Shown piece by piece: positions 16,527 to 26,333 of a stretch of DNA of 64,000 nucleotides. The position numbers and the translations under genes were made by a program. Origin of the DNA: Xanthomarina spongicola (lineage in GTDB: Bacteria; Bacteroidota; Bacteroidia; Flavobacteriales; Flavobacteriaceae); contig NZ_QGGP01000001.1 in assembly GCF_003148645.1 (NCBI RefSeq), positions 744,001 through 808,000 of the forward strand, in the 5' to 3' direction. The stretch's first letter is position 1; each line of letters begins with the position of its first letter. The notes beneath the pieces are model-generated. The model made no database searches, was not told where the DNA came from, and saw only the letters and a list, made by a program, of their open reading frames with translations.

Positions 16527-17021
16527 TGCATTTTTTGTTTCTTTTCCTTTTTTAAATCCTGCAAACAAAAGTAGTCCAAGTCCCAGCATAACCGACATGT
16601 CGGCTAGATTAAAAATACCAGTTCTAAAGACTCCTCCTAAATCAATATGGAAAAAATCTGTAACAGAACCATAGACAATTCTATCATAAACATTTGCTAT
16701 TCCTCCACCAACAATACAACAGAACCCTATTAAGGATAATTGATCTAATTCTTTGTTTTTAATAATATGAATAGTCACATATCCTAAAACAAGAATAGGT
16801 AAAGCTAATAAAAAAATAAATCTTAATGTTGGATTTAAATCGCTTCCCATTCCTAGAAAAGCTCCAGAATTTTCCACATTATGTAATGTGAAAAAATCTC
16901 CAATAATTGGAGTCTCGCTTCCTGGTGTTACGTATAGGCGAGTTAAAACTTTAGAAATCTGGTCTAAGGCTATATTTAATACAATAAGAAGGACAATAAA
17001 AGTGTTTCGAGATAATTTCAT
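16524..17021 (-). CDS. lspA: Lipoprotein signal peptidase (signal peptidase II)
   Basis: 165 residues with four membrane helices. Conserved motifs: D-Q-x-S-K near the N terminus (LDQISKVL), NVENSGAFLG, GGGIANVYDRIVYGSVTDF and FNLADMSVMLG, which hold the two catalytic aspartates (DR and AD). It cleaves the signal peptide of diacylglyceryl-prolipoproteins in the inner membrane. The start codon overlaps the stop of fabD, an unusual coupling of lipoprotein processing to fatty acid synthesis. Several lipoproteins encoded in this window would be its substrates. Confidence 0.93.
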   Translation of the reverse strand: MKLSRNTFIVLLIVLNIALDQISKVLTRLYVTPGSETPIIGDFFTLHNVENSGAFLGMGSDLNPTLRFIFLLALPILVLGYVTIHIIKNKELDQLSLIGFCCIVGGGIANVYDRIVYGSVTDFFHIDLGGVFRTGIFNLADMSVMLGLGLLLFAGFKKGKETKNA

Positions 17022-17914
17022 TAAGCTTCTTTAGTATAATTAGCCGAAGCTGTTTGTGCATCTCTATTTATTTTCTTAACCAAACCTTGCAATACATTTC
17101 CAGGACCAACTTCAGTAAATAAAGTAGCTCCATCTGTAATCATTTGTTGAACAGATTGTGTCCATCTTACAGGAGCTGTTAATTGAGAAATTAAATTGGT
17201 TTTTATTTCTACAGCATCTAAAACTGCAGAAGCAGTTACGTTTTGGTAAATAGGACACTGAGGTTTATTGAAAAACGTATTTTCTATAGCAGCAGCTAGT
17301 TCTTCACGTGCAGGTTCCATTAAAGGTGAGTGAAAAGCGCCACCAACAGGAAGTACTAAGGCGCGTCTAGCTCCTTCTTCTTTTAAAGATTCGCAAGCTC
17401 TATTAATAGCATCTATTTCTCCAGAAATAACAAGCTGTCCAGGACAGTTGTAATTTGCAGCTACAACAACTCCTTCAGTTGTTGCACATACTTTTTCAAC
17501 AATATCATCATCTAATCCTAAAACGGCAGCCATAGTACTAGGCTGAAGCTCGCATGCTTTTTGCATGGCTAAAGCACGTTGGGAAACTAATTTTAAACCA
17601 TCTTCAAAAGTTAATGTTCCATTTGCTACTAATGCTGAAAATTCTCCAAGAGAATGTCCTGCTACCATATCTGGTTTAAAACTGTCGCCTAAAATTTTAG
17701 CTAAAATAACCGAATGTAAAAATATTGCTGGTTGCGTAACTTTTGTTTCTTTTAAATCTTCAGCAGAACCTTGAAACATCACATCTGTGATGGAAAAGCC
17801 CAAAATATCGTTGGCTTGTTCAAATAATTCTTGTGCTAAAGTTGATCCTTCATAAAGGTCTAAACCCATTCCAGAAAATTGTGCTCCTTGACCAGGAAAT
17901 ATATATGCGTTCAT
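17021..17914 (-). CDS. fabD: Malonyl-CoA:ACP transacylase
   Basis: 297 residues, standard length. FPGQGAQFSGMG at the N terminus, the nucleophile serine in GHSLGEFSAL and the catalytic histidine in GGAFHSPLM are all present. The enzyme loads malonyl groups on acyl carrier protein for fatty acid synthesis in the cytoplasm. A -7 box TATTTTTG on the minus strand (17944-17937) precedes the start by about 23 bp, with no clear TTG partner. lspA follows with the start/stop overlap. Confidence 0.94.
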   Translation of the reverse strand: MNAYIFPGQGAQFSGMGLDLYEGSTLAQELFEQANDILGFSITDVMFQGSAEDLKETKVTQPAIFLHSVILAKILGDSFKPDMVAGHSLGEFSALVANGTLTFEDGLKLVSQRALAMQKACELQPSTMAAVLGLDDDIVEKVCATTEGVVVAANYNCPGQLVISGEIDAINRACESLKEEGARRALVLPVGGAFHSPLMEPAREELAAAIENTFFNKPQCPIYQNVTASAVLDAVEIKTNLISQLTAPVRWTQSVQQMITDGATLFTEVGPGNVLQGLVKKINRDAQTASANYTKEA

Positions 17915-17985
17915 ATGTGTATCTATTTTAGTGTTGCAAAAATAGGAATAATTTTTTTAGATGATAAGTTAGCTTTGTTTTGTTT

Positions 17986-19542
17986 TTATAATCCAATAAC
18001 TGCTGCTTCAGCACAACGCTCTCCATCCATGGCTGCCGAAACAATACCTCCAGCATAACCACCACCTTCACCACAAGGAAACAAACCTTCAACTTCAGGA
18101 TGTTCTAAATTTTCATTTCTAGGAATACTTACAGGTGATGAGGTTCTACTTTCAACACCAACTACATTGGCTTCTGCTGTGTAATAACCTTTCATTTTTT
18201 CACCAAATGCTTTAAATCCTTGACGTAAATTTCCGCCAATGAGTTTTGGTAAAAGAGAATGTAAAGGAGCCGATTTTAATCCAGGTTGATAAGACGTCGA
18301 GTTTAAATCTGAAGATAATCTACCTTCTACAAAATCTGTTAAACGTTGTGCAGGAGCAGACTGAGTTCGTCCTCCAGCAGTAAAAGCCAAACGTTCTAAA
18401 TCTTTCTGATATTCTAAACCTTTTAAAACACCAAAGTGTTCGTATTTAGGAAAATCTCTTTCTACATTTAATTCTACTACTATACCAGAATTTGCAAATT
18501 GGTTGTTTCTTCTAGATGGAGACATGCCATTTACAACTACTTCGCCATTGGCAGTAGCAGCTGGAACTATAAAGCCTCCAGGACACATACAAAAGGAATA
18601 CACACCTCTATTGTTTACTTGTTGTACCAAACTATAAGAAGCAGCCGGAAGTAACTCGTCTCTTTGTCCAGAGCAATGATATTGAATGGAATCGATTATG
18701 TGTTGTGGATGTTCTACACGAACTCCCATTGCAAAGGATTTAGCCTCCAAAGCTATTTTCTTTTCATGTAACAAGTAGAAGATATCTCTTGCCGAGTGTC
18801 CAGTTGCAAGAATCACACGATTTGCTGAGAGTTCCTCGCCATTAAGTAACTGGATGGCTTGAATTTTATTGTTTTTGATTTTAAAATCGGTTACACGAGT
18901 TTCAAAACGCACTTCTCCACCATATTTTAAAATGGTTTCACGAATATTTGTAACCACTTTTGGGAGTTTGTTAGTGCCAATATGTGGATGAGCATCAACA
19001 AGAATTTGGTCTGTAGCTCCATGAAAAACTAGGTTTTCAAAAATGCGTCTTACATCGCCACGTTTTAAACTTCTAGTATACAATTTCCCATCGCTATATG
19101 TTCCTGCTCCACCTTCGCCAAAGCAGTAATTGGAATCTTCGTTAACAAAATGGTCTTGATTGATAGCTTTTAAATCGCGACGTCTGTCTTGCACATTTTT
19201 ACCTCTTTCTAAAACAATGGGTTTAAAACCTAACTCGATACAACGTAAAGCAGCGTACATACCTGCTGGACCAAAACCAATAATATGTATGGGTTTAGCT
19301 TTAGAAACATCTTTATAATCGAAGGTGTATTCTGATGTTTCTGGAACTGGTTCGTTAATGTAAACAGCAACCTTATAGTTTAAAATTATTTTGGGCTTGC
19401 GTGCATCGATAGATTTTCGAAGCACTTTAATGCCAGAAATTTTATCTCTGGACATGCCTAAGTTTTCAGCAGATTTAATTAAAAGAATATTTGGAATTTT
19501 TTCCTCTTTTAAACTAATACGTAACTGAAGATCTTTTATCAT
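17986..19542 (-). CDS. FAD-dependent oxidoreductase of the COG2509 type
   Basis: 518 residues. An N-terminal 90-residue domain precedes the dinucleotide-binding GFGPAGMYAALRCIELG. Further landmarks are FGEGGAGTYSDGKLYTR, ILATGHSARDIFYLL, a cysteine-containing SFCMCPGGFIVPA and the C-terminal FPCGEGGGYAGGIVSAAMDGERCA. This is a widespread flavoprotein family annotated as dehydrogenase; the physiological reaction is not established. It is monocistronic in appearance, with 71 bp to fabD downstream and a terminator of the next operon upstream. Confidence 0.85.
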   Translation of the reverse strand: MIKDLQLRISLKEEKIPNILLIKSAENLGMSRDKISGIKVLRKSIDARKPKIILNYKVAVYINEPVPETSEYTFDYKDVSKAKPIHIIGFGPAGMYAALRCIELGFKPIVLERGKNVQDRRRDLKAINQDHFVNEDSNYCFGEGGAGTYSDGKLYTRSLKRGDVRRIFENLVFHGATDQILVDAHPHIGTNKLPKVVTNIRETILKYGGEVRFETRVTDFKIKNNKIQAIQLLNGEELSANRVILATGHSARDIFYLLHEKKIALEAKSFAMGVRVEHPQHIIDSIQYHCSGQRDELLPAASYSLVQQVNNRGVYSFCMCPGGFIVPAATANGEVVVNGMSPSRRNNQFANSGIVVELNVERDFPKYEHFGVLKGLEYQKDLERLAFTAGGRTQSAPAQRLTDFVEGRLSSDLNSTSYQPGLKSAPLHSLLPKLIGGNLRQGFKAFGEKMKGYYTAEANVVGVESRTSSPVSIPRNENLEHPEVEGLFPCGEGGGYAGGIVSAAMDGERCAEAAVIGL

Positions 19543-19571
19543 GTGGCAAAATTAAGGAATATTAAAATAAA

Positions 19572-19609
19572 TAAACACCCTAAACCAGATTCATGATTTA
19601 GGGTATTTT
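19572..19609 (-). terminator. Terminator of the ABC exporter operon
   Basis: Stem ACCCTAAA / TTTAGGGT (19577-19584 and 19597-19604), loop of 12 nt. It lies 24-51 bp after the stop of the permease/peptidase gene on the minus strand. The T-run is short. Confidence 0.6.
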
Positions 19610-19627
19610 GAAATTGTTTAAAAAATA

Positions 19628-22600
19628 CTAATCTTCTAAATTTAAACTTTTAATATTATCGTTATATACACGATCTATTAATATATGTCTTGGGTCAATT
19701 GCAGCTTTAACAGGTAGTGAATCTAATTGAACTGTGATTGAGGATTTATCTTTGTTAAATTTCACGCGTTGTTGTTGGTATAGCCTGTTCTCATCATTAT
19801 CCATAAAGAAACCAATATCAATCCAATCGTTAATGGCAACTTTTGTTTCGTTACCAAGACTATCCGATTTCACTTTTGAACTTTCAATTTCCATGGTTAC
19901 TTCAAACTTACCATTGTCTAAAGTCTTATATGTTGCATCTATTAATCTATTGTCATAAAGAGTTATTTCTTTAAACCAATCTTTAATTATATAGTTTAAT
20001 GAATCTGGTACTTGTGGTTCTAAATATCGTAAGAAGTCATATGAACTTGGATAAGGAGGTCCATTGTAACGGTATTCTTCTAGAAAGCCTTTCATTGCAG
20101 TATTTACACTTTCTTCACCAATATAATCTTGTAACGCATATAAAATAACACTTCCTTTTCCATAGTGAATATAGCCTTGATTTTCTACTTGGTATAAAGG
20201 CAATTCTTTTTCGCGTTCACCACTTCGTCCACGTAAATAGCGATCGTGATTATATTTTAGAAATTCTCGCATTTTCATAGGATTTTCATTAATGCTTTTT
20301 AAGGTCATTAATGCAGAATATTCAGAAAAGGCTTCACTAAGCAAAGTGCTCCCTTGCATATAGGCTCCAATAACTTGATGTGCCCACCATTGGTGAGCCA
20401 TTTCATGCGCTATGACTTCATCGACAATATTGTTTTCAGTTTCGTCTTCTAAATTGATTATAAAACCAATGGCTTCAGAATAAGGCATTGTTCCTGGGAA
20501 TGCTTGTGCAAAAGAGGCATAACGTGGAAATTCTATAATACGACATTGCTTATGAAAATATGGTCCAAAATTTTTGGTGTAATATGCTAATGAGCGCTCA
20601 ATAGCATCTAACATCATTTCTACGTTTTCAGGATGCTTTTTATCATAATAGATTTCAAGATCTATACCATTCCATTTTCGTCTTGCTATTTCAAAATCAG
20701 CAGACATAAATGAATAGAAATTTAATGAAGGTGTATCGGTTTTGTAATGATAATAATTTCGTCCGTTTTCTTCCCATTTTTTTAATAATGAACCTGGAGC
20801 AATTGCAGTTTGGTCTGCTGAAGTTGAAATTACAGTTTCAACATTTATAAAATCAGATTGCCCATTAAAAATATAATTACCCATATGCAAATCAGTAACA
20901 CCATCTGTAAGTTCTGGCATTCTTTCTTTTTCAGGAAGGGCATATTTTTTACGTGTGTTTTTATCGGCTAATTCATAACCATCATTATAACCCATAGTTG
21001 GTAAAATGGCACTATTATTAAAGAACGTACCATTTTTTACAATCATTGTATTCCCTTGTCCATTACTAAATCCTTTTGTAATGTATTTATTATCTACTGT
21101 CATTGTTATTTTTTCTCCAGGTTGTAAAGGAGGACTCAATTTGTAGATTGTAAACAAATAGGTTGTGTCTTTGTAAACGACCTTTGAATTAGGTATAATT
21201 AACTTGGTGTCCCAACCTTCGTTATTATAAAAATGAAGTGAATCAATAGGTTTATCAGAGGCATTAGTTAATTCTAAATCGGCTTTGACATGAATATCTC
21301 TTTTATTAGGAAAAATATCTATGTAATACTTAGCATCTGTAACTTTAGGAGATATAATATCTCTATACTTACCATATTTTTTTTCGTAATCTGCAGATAA
21401 TTGCTCTAGAGTTTCATTAGATAAGTAAGGATTTAAAACTTGTGTGTTATAGTATACAAATGCTGTTACACCTAACCAAGCAACAGCTGTAATAATTATA
21501 ACACTTCTATAACTTTTCGGTACTTCTTTTCTTGCTGTTTTTATGCGACTCCACAATGAGCTTTTAGAACCTCTGTTCCATAGAGTACCAGCAATTAACA
21601 ATCCTAAAAGGGATAATAAAATCCAATATAAATTAAACCAAAGTGTGCTTTTTAGACCAGGTCCAAAGGCATTCATATCTGAATAGAAAACAGAAGCACT
21701 TCCTCCAATATTTACCATATTAGAAGTGATATCTAATATACTTAAGATAATACTCCAAACTAATAACACTAAAATAGATATAAAGTAACCAATGTATTTA
21801 TTACTTGAAAGTACTTGAATCATAATCATGATACCTCCAAACACGATGTAAAGCGCAAGATTTTCATACAAGAAATCTAATAAATATACATCTAATTCAA
21901 TACGTGTGAATCCATGGAGAAGTTGATAAACAATGGCAACACCAATAAAAAATAAGTTTAAAATTGAAGTAATACAAACTAATGATAAAGCTTTTGCAGC
22001 CATTGATATAAACGACGTATGTGCAGTAGCATCTACAACTTCATATATTTTATTGTCCCTATCACGCCAAATTAATTCACCACTAAAAAATATGAGAATA
22101 ATTATGGTAAAGATGTTTGTGTTGCCTTTAATTGAGTCAATAAGTTTGTAGGTAAGTGGATAGGACTGAAGTCCAAAATATTCAAATCCAGCACTTAAAT
22201 CTGCAACTAAAATAATAATACAGAATAAGAATAATATTTTAAAAGTGACACTTTTTACGATGCTTAAGAAGTTGGTGTAAAAGAAGCTCTTGAATTGAAT
22301 CCAGTTCGTATTGGCATTAAATGAAGGATTTAATTTTGGTAAAGTAAAAACCGTTTCTTTTTCCGATTTAGATACTTTCTCCTTCTTAATTTTTTTATTT
22401 TTCTCTTTAAAAGAAAAACTAAAATAAGAGATTAATAAAATAATAATTCCAACACTAGTCCAGATTAATCGATTCCAAAACAGTACACCAGAAAATCCAG
22501 GACTAACTGTGTTTTTTTCAGCAGGTGTAAAATATTTGGTTTCAATAGCGTAGGTGTTAATACCGAATACATCTGATAAAGCAGCAATGGTTTCGTTATC

Positions 22601-23209
22601 AACATCAGACATTAGCGAACCGGAAACTATGTAAGTTATAATAATTAACAATCCACCTACAAAAGAAATAACTGTGCTTTTCCATTTATTTGCCATGGCA
22701 AAAATGACAGCTCCAGCGAGAAACATGTTTGGTAAGACAAACAATAAGTAGTTGTTTACAAAGGTTTCAATGTAAAATGGACCAAAGCGTTCTACATCAA
22801 TCCATCCAAAAATTGTATTCATATAAGTACCTATGAGAACACCAATAAAAACACCTATAAGTGGTAAAGTTGAAACGACTAAAGCGCCAAAAAAACGACC
22901 AAAAAAGTATCCTGATTTGCTTAAAGGGGTTGTAAATAGAATTTCATTAAACTCATTATTATGGTCACGTAAGGCTGCATTATTAAAAAAAGCAACAGCC
23001 ATTAATAAACTAAATATGCAAAAAATAGTCACATGAAGTGTAATTGTATATGGCGAATTTCTATAGACATTACCAATTGCTCCTCCAACTTGTACATTAT
23101 CACTAACTGTTGCAAAGAACTCCATTAATGCTAAGAAGAATATAAAAATGTACACCATTGGTTGTCTAAGTGTATATTTTAATTCCGATAAAAAGAATGT
23201 TTTAAACAT
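19628..23209 (-). CDS. ABC-2 type permease fused to an M1-family aminopeptidase
   Basis: 1193 residues. The first 560 or so contain about 12 membrane helices in two ABC-2 permease-like halves. The rest is a gluzincin peptidase with HEMAHQWW (about 934-941) and a downstream glutamate in LSEAFSEYSALM, giving the HExxH-x18-E zinc site. The peptidase part should face outward. This fusion type occurs in other Bacteroidota and is annotated as permease/aminopeptidase; what is exported or cleaved is unknown. Its ATPase partner ends 21 bp upstream, which makes a complete exporter. Confidence 0.88.
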   Translation of the reverse strand: MFKTFFLSELKYTLRQPMVYIFIFFLALMEFFATVSDNVQVGGAIGNVYRNSPYTITLHVTIFCIFSLLMAVAFFNNAALRDHNNEFNEILFTTPLSKSGYFFGRFFGALVVSTLPLIGVFIGVLIGTYMNTIFGWIDVERFGPFYIETFVNNYLLFVLPNMFLAGAVIFAMANKWKSTVISFVGGLLIIITYIVSGSLMSDVDNETIAALSDVFGINTYAIETKYFTPAEKNTVSPGFSGVLFWNRLIWTSVGIIILLISYFSFSFKEKNKKIKKEKVSKSEKETVFTLPKLNPSFNANTNWIQFKSFFYTNFLSIVKSVTFKILFLFCIIILVADLSAGFEYFGLQSYPLTYKLIDSIKGNTNIFTIIILIFFSGELIWRDRDNKIYEVVDATAHTSFISMAAKALSLVCITSILNLFFIGVAIVYQLLHGFTRIELDVYLLDFLYENLALYIVFGGIMIMIQVLSSNKYIGYFISILVLLVWSIILSILDITSNMVNIGGSASVFYSDMNAFGPGLKSTLWFNLYWILLSLLGLLIAGTLWNRGSKSSLWSRIKTARKEVPKSYRSVIIITAVAWLGVTAFVYYNTQVLNPYLSNETLEQLSADYEKKYGKYRDIISPKVTDAKYYIDIFPNKRDIHVKADLELTNASDKPIDSLHFYNNEGWDTKLIIPNSKVVYKDTTYLFTIYKLSPPLQPGEKITMTVDNKYITKGFSNGQGNTMIVKNGTFFNNSAILPTMGYNDGYELADKNTRKKYALPEKERMPELTDGVTDLHMGNYIFNGQSDFINVETVISTSADQTAIAPGSLLKKWEENGRNYYHYKTDTPSLNFYSFMSADFEIARRKWNGIDLEIYYDKKHPENVEMMLDAIERSLAYYTKNFGPYFHKQCRIIEFPRYASFAQAFPGTMPYSEAIGFIINLEDETENNIVDEVIAHEMAHQWWAHQVIGAYMQGSTLLSEAFSEYSALMTLKSINENPMKMREFLKYNHDRYLRGRSGEREKELPLYQVENQGYIHYGKGSVILYALQDYIGEESVNTAMKGFLEEYRYNGPPYPSSYDFLRYLEPQVPDSLNYIIKDWFKEITLYDNRLIDATYKTLDNGKFEVTMEIESSKVKSDSLGNETKVAINDWIDIGFFMDNDENRLYQQQRVKFNKDKSSITVQLDSLPVKAAIDPRHILIDRVYNDNIKSLNLED

Positions 23210-23230
23210 GATTAAAATGGTTAGTAAAGA

Positions 23231-24115
23231 TTAAACAAGTACGTTAGATGTGTTGATTTTAGAAAAGAAAACATCCTCTAGGTTAGGTGTTACTTGTTCA
23301 AATCCATTTTGTGGATTTTCTTCACTATATATGTGAATTAGAGGTCTTCCAGCAACCATTTTGTTAGAGATAATTTTGTACTCGTTCGCATAGGTTTCAA
23401 GTTCGTCTCTATTCACAATTTTTTGGAATACTTTACTTCTTAAGTCATCAATTGCGGTTTGTGGAGATCCATGAAAAACAATTTCTCCCAAGTTCATTAT
23501 GGCCATATTCGTGCATAATTCTCTTACATCGTCAACAATATGGGTTGAAAGTATAACTATAACATCTTTGCCAACATCGGCAAGTAAATTATAGAATCGG
23601 TTACGTTCACCAGGATCTAAACCAGCAGTAGGCTCATCAACAATAATTAATTTGGGGTTTCCTATAAGTGCTTGAGCAATACCAACGCGTTGTTTCATAC
23701 CACCAGAAAATCCTTTGACAGATTTATTGCGCTTGTCGTATAAATTAACTTTGTCGAGTAAATATTTTACCAACTCTTTTCGTTCTGATTTATTTATTAT
23801 GCCTTTTAAAATAGCTAAATGAGTCAATAATTGTTCGGCAGTAATTCTTGGATAAACACCAAATTCTTGAGGTAAATAGCCTAAGACTTTACGTAATTCT
23901 GCTGGTTGATTTAGAATGTCAATATCATCTAAAGTGGCACTTCCAGAATCGGCATCCTGAAGTGTTGCAAGTGTTCGCATTAATGATGATTTTCCTGCGC
24001 CATTTGGTCCTAAAAGACCAAACATGCCGTTCTCTAGTTCTAAACTAACATTGTCTAATGCTTTAACACCATTAGTATACGTTTTTGATAAATTACTGAT
24101 TTTTAATGTACTCAT
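23231..24115 (-). CDS. ABC transporter ATP-binding protein
   Basis: 294 residues. Walker A GPNGAGKSS, Q-loop in LGYLPQEFGVYP, signature FSGGMKQR, Walker B LIIVDEPTAGLDPGE and the switch histidine in ILSTHIV are all intact. Only the first 220 residues are the NBD; the last 70 are a regulatory tail. It energises the permease/peptidase fusion directly downstream (21 bp). The regulatory TTGTC-TC-GACAA palindrome at 24185-24196 lies 70 bp upstream of the start. Confidence 0.92.
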   Translation of the reverse strand: MSTLKISNLSKTYTNGVKALDNVSLELENGMFGLLGPNGAGKSSLMRTLATLQDADSGSATLDDIDILNQPAELRKVLGYLPQEFGVYPRITAEQLLTHLAILKGIINKSERKELVKYLLDKVNLYDKRNKSVKGFSGGMKQRVGIAQALIGNPKLIIVDEPTAGLDPGERNRFYNLLADVGKDVIVILSTHIVDDVRELCTNMAIMNLGEIVFHGSPQTAIDDLRSKVFQKIVNRDELETYANEYKIISNKMVAGRPLIHIYSEENPQNGFEQVTPNLEDVFFSKINTSNVLV

Positions 24116-24184
24116 TGAAAAGCGATTTTTGGTTGGTTAATGTAAATAAGACGACATATAACAAAAAACGTTACATGATAGCTG

Positions 24185-24196
24185 TTGTCTCGACAA
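24185..24196. promoter_or_regulatory. Possible operator palindrome upstream of the ABC exporter
   Basis: Perfect inverted repeat TTGTC-TC-GACAA in the 200-bp gap between the ABC operon and the hydrolase gene. No terminator features; no matching regulator gene in the window. Confidence 0.35.
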
Positions 24197-24315
24197 GATA
24201 CTACTTTATATAATTAGACGTAATTTATAGATAAATGGTTGCCTGAATGAAGAATGAAATACCTGTAATTAACCTTAGTGTATTGAATGCATTTTTAGTA
24301 AAATGTAATATTTTA

Positions 24316-25218
24316 TTATTTGTTAGATAAAAACGCTTCTATAGCTTGATAGTAAATTTCTGGTTGCTCCAGCCAACCATAATGAGCGCATTTATCTATA
24401 AAAACTAATTGAGAATTTGTTAATAGTTCATGTGCTGATTTAGCAATGGAAACATCCATAACGTCTTTCTTTCCTTGAATAATTAAAACAGGTTGTTTAA
24501 AATTTTTATAAGCTTCAGTACAATTAAAATCAATGGCTCTTATATTTTGCCAGATCAAAGTATTTATTGTTCTGTTTCCTTGAGTTAAACGTTCTGCTAT
24601 AATAGGCGTATGCTTTTTATCATAAATATAAGCTGGAGCTAAATATTTTCCCCTGTTGTATCTAGCTTGATACGTTGTGTCTCCTTGACTAATTTGTCTG
24701 TTCCAATAGTTTAGAGAATCACGTTCAGTTTGACTAAGCTTAGATAGTAAGTTTAGATTTCGTGTGATGCTTAAATCATAACCGCCAGAACCAGAAAGTA
24801 TTAAAGCCTTAATGTTTTCAGGATGCTTAGATACATAATATGATGCTAACATTCCACCAAACGAATGCCCTAAAACAATCCATTGTTCGAATTTAAAGTG
24901 ATTACGTATAACTTCAATATCGTCTACCATGAAATCCATAGTCATGGTTTTAGTACTGACTTCAGAAATAGAAGAATTTCCTGTTCCTCTTTGGTCGTAT
25001 AAAATAGCAAGGTTATTTTTACCTAATTCTTCAGCTAAAGACGTAAAGCCTTCACTATTCATTCCAGGTCCACCATTGATAATTAGAATGGGTTCGCCTT
25101 GGCCATAAGTAGTAATATGTAAATTCCCATCTGGAATTGGAATGTTATAAGTGGATTGTGCTATTCCATTAAAATAAACCGAAAGTAAAAGAAACACATA
25201 TATACATTTGTTTGTCAT
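24316..25218 (-). CDS. Secreted alpha/beta hydrolase (proline iminopeptidase-like)
   Basis: 300 residues. Signal peptide 1-20 (cleavage after NGIAQ region). The S33-like core follows: GQGEPILIINGGPGMNSEG (oxyanion hole), YDQRGTGNS, the nucleophile elbow GHSFGGMLASYY, the acid in IIQGKKDVMD and the histidine in KCAHYGWLEQPE. It is probably a periplasmic prolyl aminopeptidase or esterase. The stop codon of the DUF6340 gene upstream abuts its start (1 bp apart), so they share a transcript. Confidence 0.85.
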   Translation of the reverse strand: MTNKCIYVFLLLSVYFNGIAQSTYNIPIPDGNLHITTYGQGEPILIINGGPGMNSEGFTSLAEELGKNNLAILYDQRGTGNSSISEVSTKTMTMDFMVDDIEVIRNHFKFEQWIVLGHSFGGMLASYYVSKHPENIKALILSGSGGYDLSITRNLNLLSKLSQTERDSLNYWNRQISQGDTTYQARYNRGKYLAPAYIYDKKHTPIIAERLTQGNRTINTLIWQNIRAIDFNCTEAYKNFKQPVLIIQGKKDVMDVSIAKSAHELLTNSQLVFIDKCAHYGWLEQPEIYYQAIEAFLSNK

Positions 25219-25219
25219 G

Positions 25220-26272
25220 TTATTGTGTTTGTTCTTGTAACTGAATATTTTTGGTTTGTCTATTTTTAAGAATTTTGAGATATCTCAAAGCATTTTTGTC
25301 TTCGTAATCTGTGTATGATTTAGAAGCCCATGTTATTGCTGATTCCAAATCACCATTTATTTCGTTAATAATAGCCATGTTATAGCATGCTCGACCTGCA
25401 ATTTTTCCTTTAGGATTGTTCAGTTCCTGTTCCCATAATTCAGCAGCACCATCCCAATCACCAGTTTGTGCACGACGTTTACCTATTTCAAAATTGTCAG
25501 TGCCTTTTACATAATATTGTCTGGTTACACGAATTTTAAATGGATAGGTTCTATACATATAATCTTGACCAATTTTAGTGCTTTCTTCTAATAGTGCTTC
25601 TTTTCTACTAATAATGGCTTCTATAGCTTTACTAGGATTAATACCTTTACCTATAGAAGTAATCCATCTGTCAGTAACTATTTCATCTCGAATAATTTTA
25701 TTGACATTATCATAAATTCGAAAACCAGCTTTTATATTTGTATTTATTGTTGCTTCATGCTCAATCATAGGTATTGGAATACCAAATGCATTTAGTTGTT
25801 CAACAGTTCTAGTTTTGTATGAGATATTTGCATCTGTATCGTAAAAAGATAAAGTAACAATAGCATCAATACTATTGTCAACACATAAATTATTTATGGT
25901 TGCCCATGGTAAAGCACTTGGAAAGATTCCTAAGCCTGGATTCTCTATTTTGTCAGAAGAAATTATTTTTACAACATTATAATCATCGTCTTTTTCTAAT
26001 ACATCTTTAATACTTTGAATGGTATAATCTGCGCCTTCTATATCGAGATTCTTACCTTCAATAGAAAGTATTTGATCAATATTATCAAGCGGTTTGTTTT
26101 TGTCTGAAGCTTTACTTCGGTTTAAAAGGCCTATGTTTTTAAGCGTAGATGGAATATAAACAGGAGCAGGTTCTGTGACACTCATGGTTAAGTTATTCAT
26201 AGATTGGCAAGAAAAAAGAAGTATGCCAATTAACAGTATGATTGTAAATATGTTAAAACGAAACTGTTTCAT
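25220..26272 (-). CDS. DUF6340-family lipoprotein
   Basis: 350 residues with a lipoprotein signal ending LLFSC (C22). The domain (about 35-260) opens PAPVYIPSTLKNIGLLNRS and contains VDNSIDAIVTLSFYDTD. The C-terminal 80 residues form TPR-like helices (DWDGAAELWEQ ... ACYNMAIINEINGDLESAITWASKSY). This is a conserved Bacteroidota protein of unknown function, likely on the inner face of the outer membrane. It precedes the hydrolase gene without a gap. Confidence 0.75.
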   Translation of the reverse strand: MKQFRFNIFTIILLIGILLFSCQSMNNLTMSVTEPAPVYIPSTLKNIGLLNRSKASDKNKPLDNIDQILSIEGKNLDIEGADYTIQSIKDVLEKDDDYNVVKIISSDKIENPGLGIFPSALPWATINNLCVDNSIDAIVTLSFYDTDANISYKTRTVEQLNAFGIPIPMIEHEATINTNIKAGFRIYDNVNKIIRDEIVTDRWITSIGKGINPSKAIEAIISRKEALLEESTKIGQDYMYRTYPFKIRVTRQYYVKGTDNFEIGKRRAQTGDWDGAAELWEQELNNPKGKIAGRACYNMAIINEINGDLESAITWASKSYTDYEDKNALRYLKILKNRQTKNIQLQEQTQ

Positions 26273-26333
26273 ATCGATTAGATTTGGGATTCTAATACTT
26301 GCAATGTAGTAAATTTTAATAAATTACTATTTT

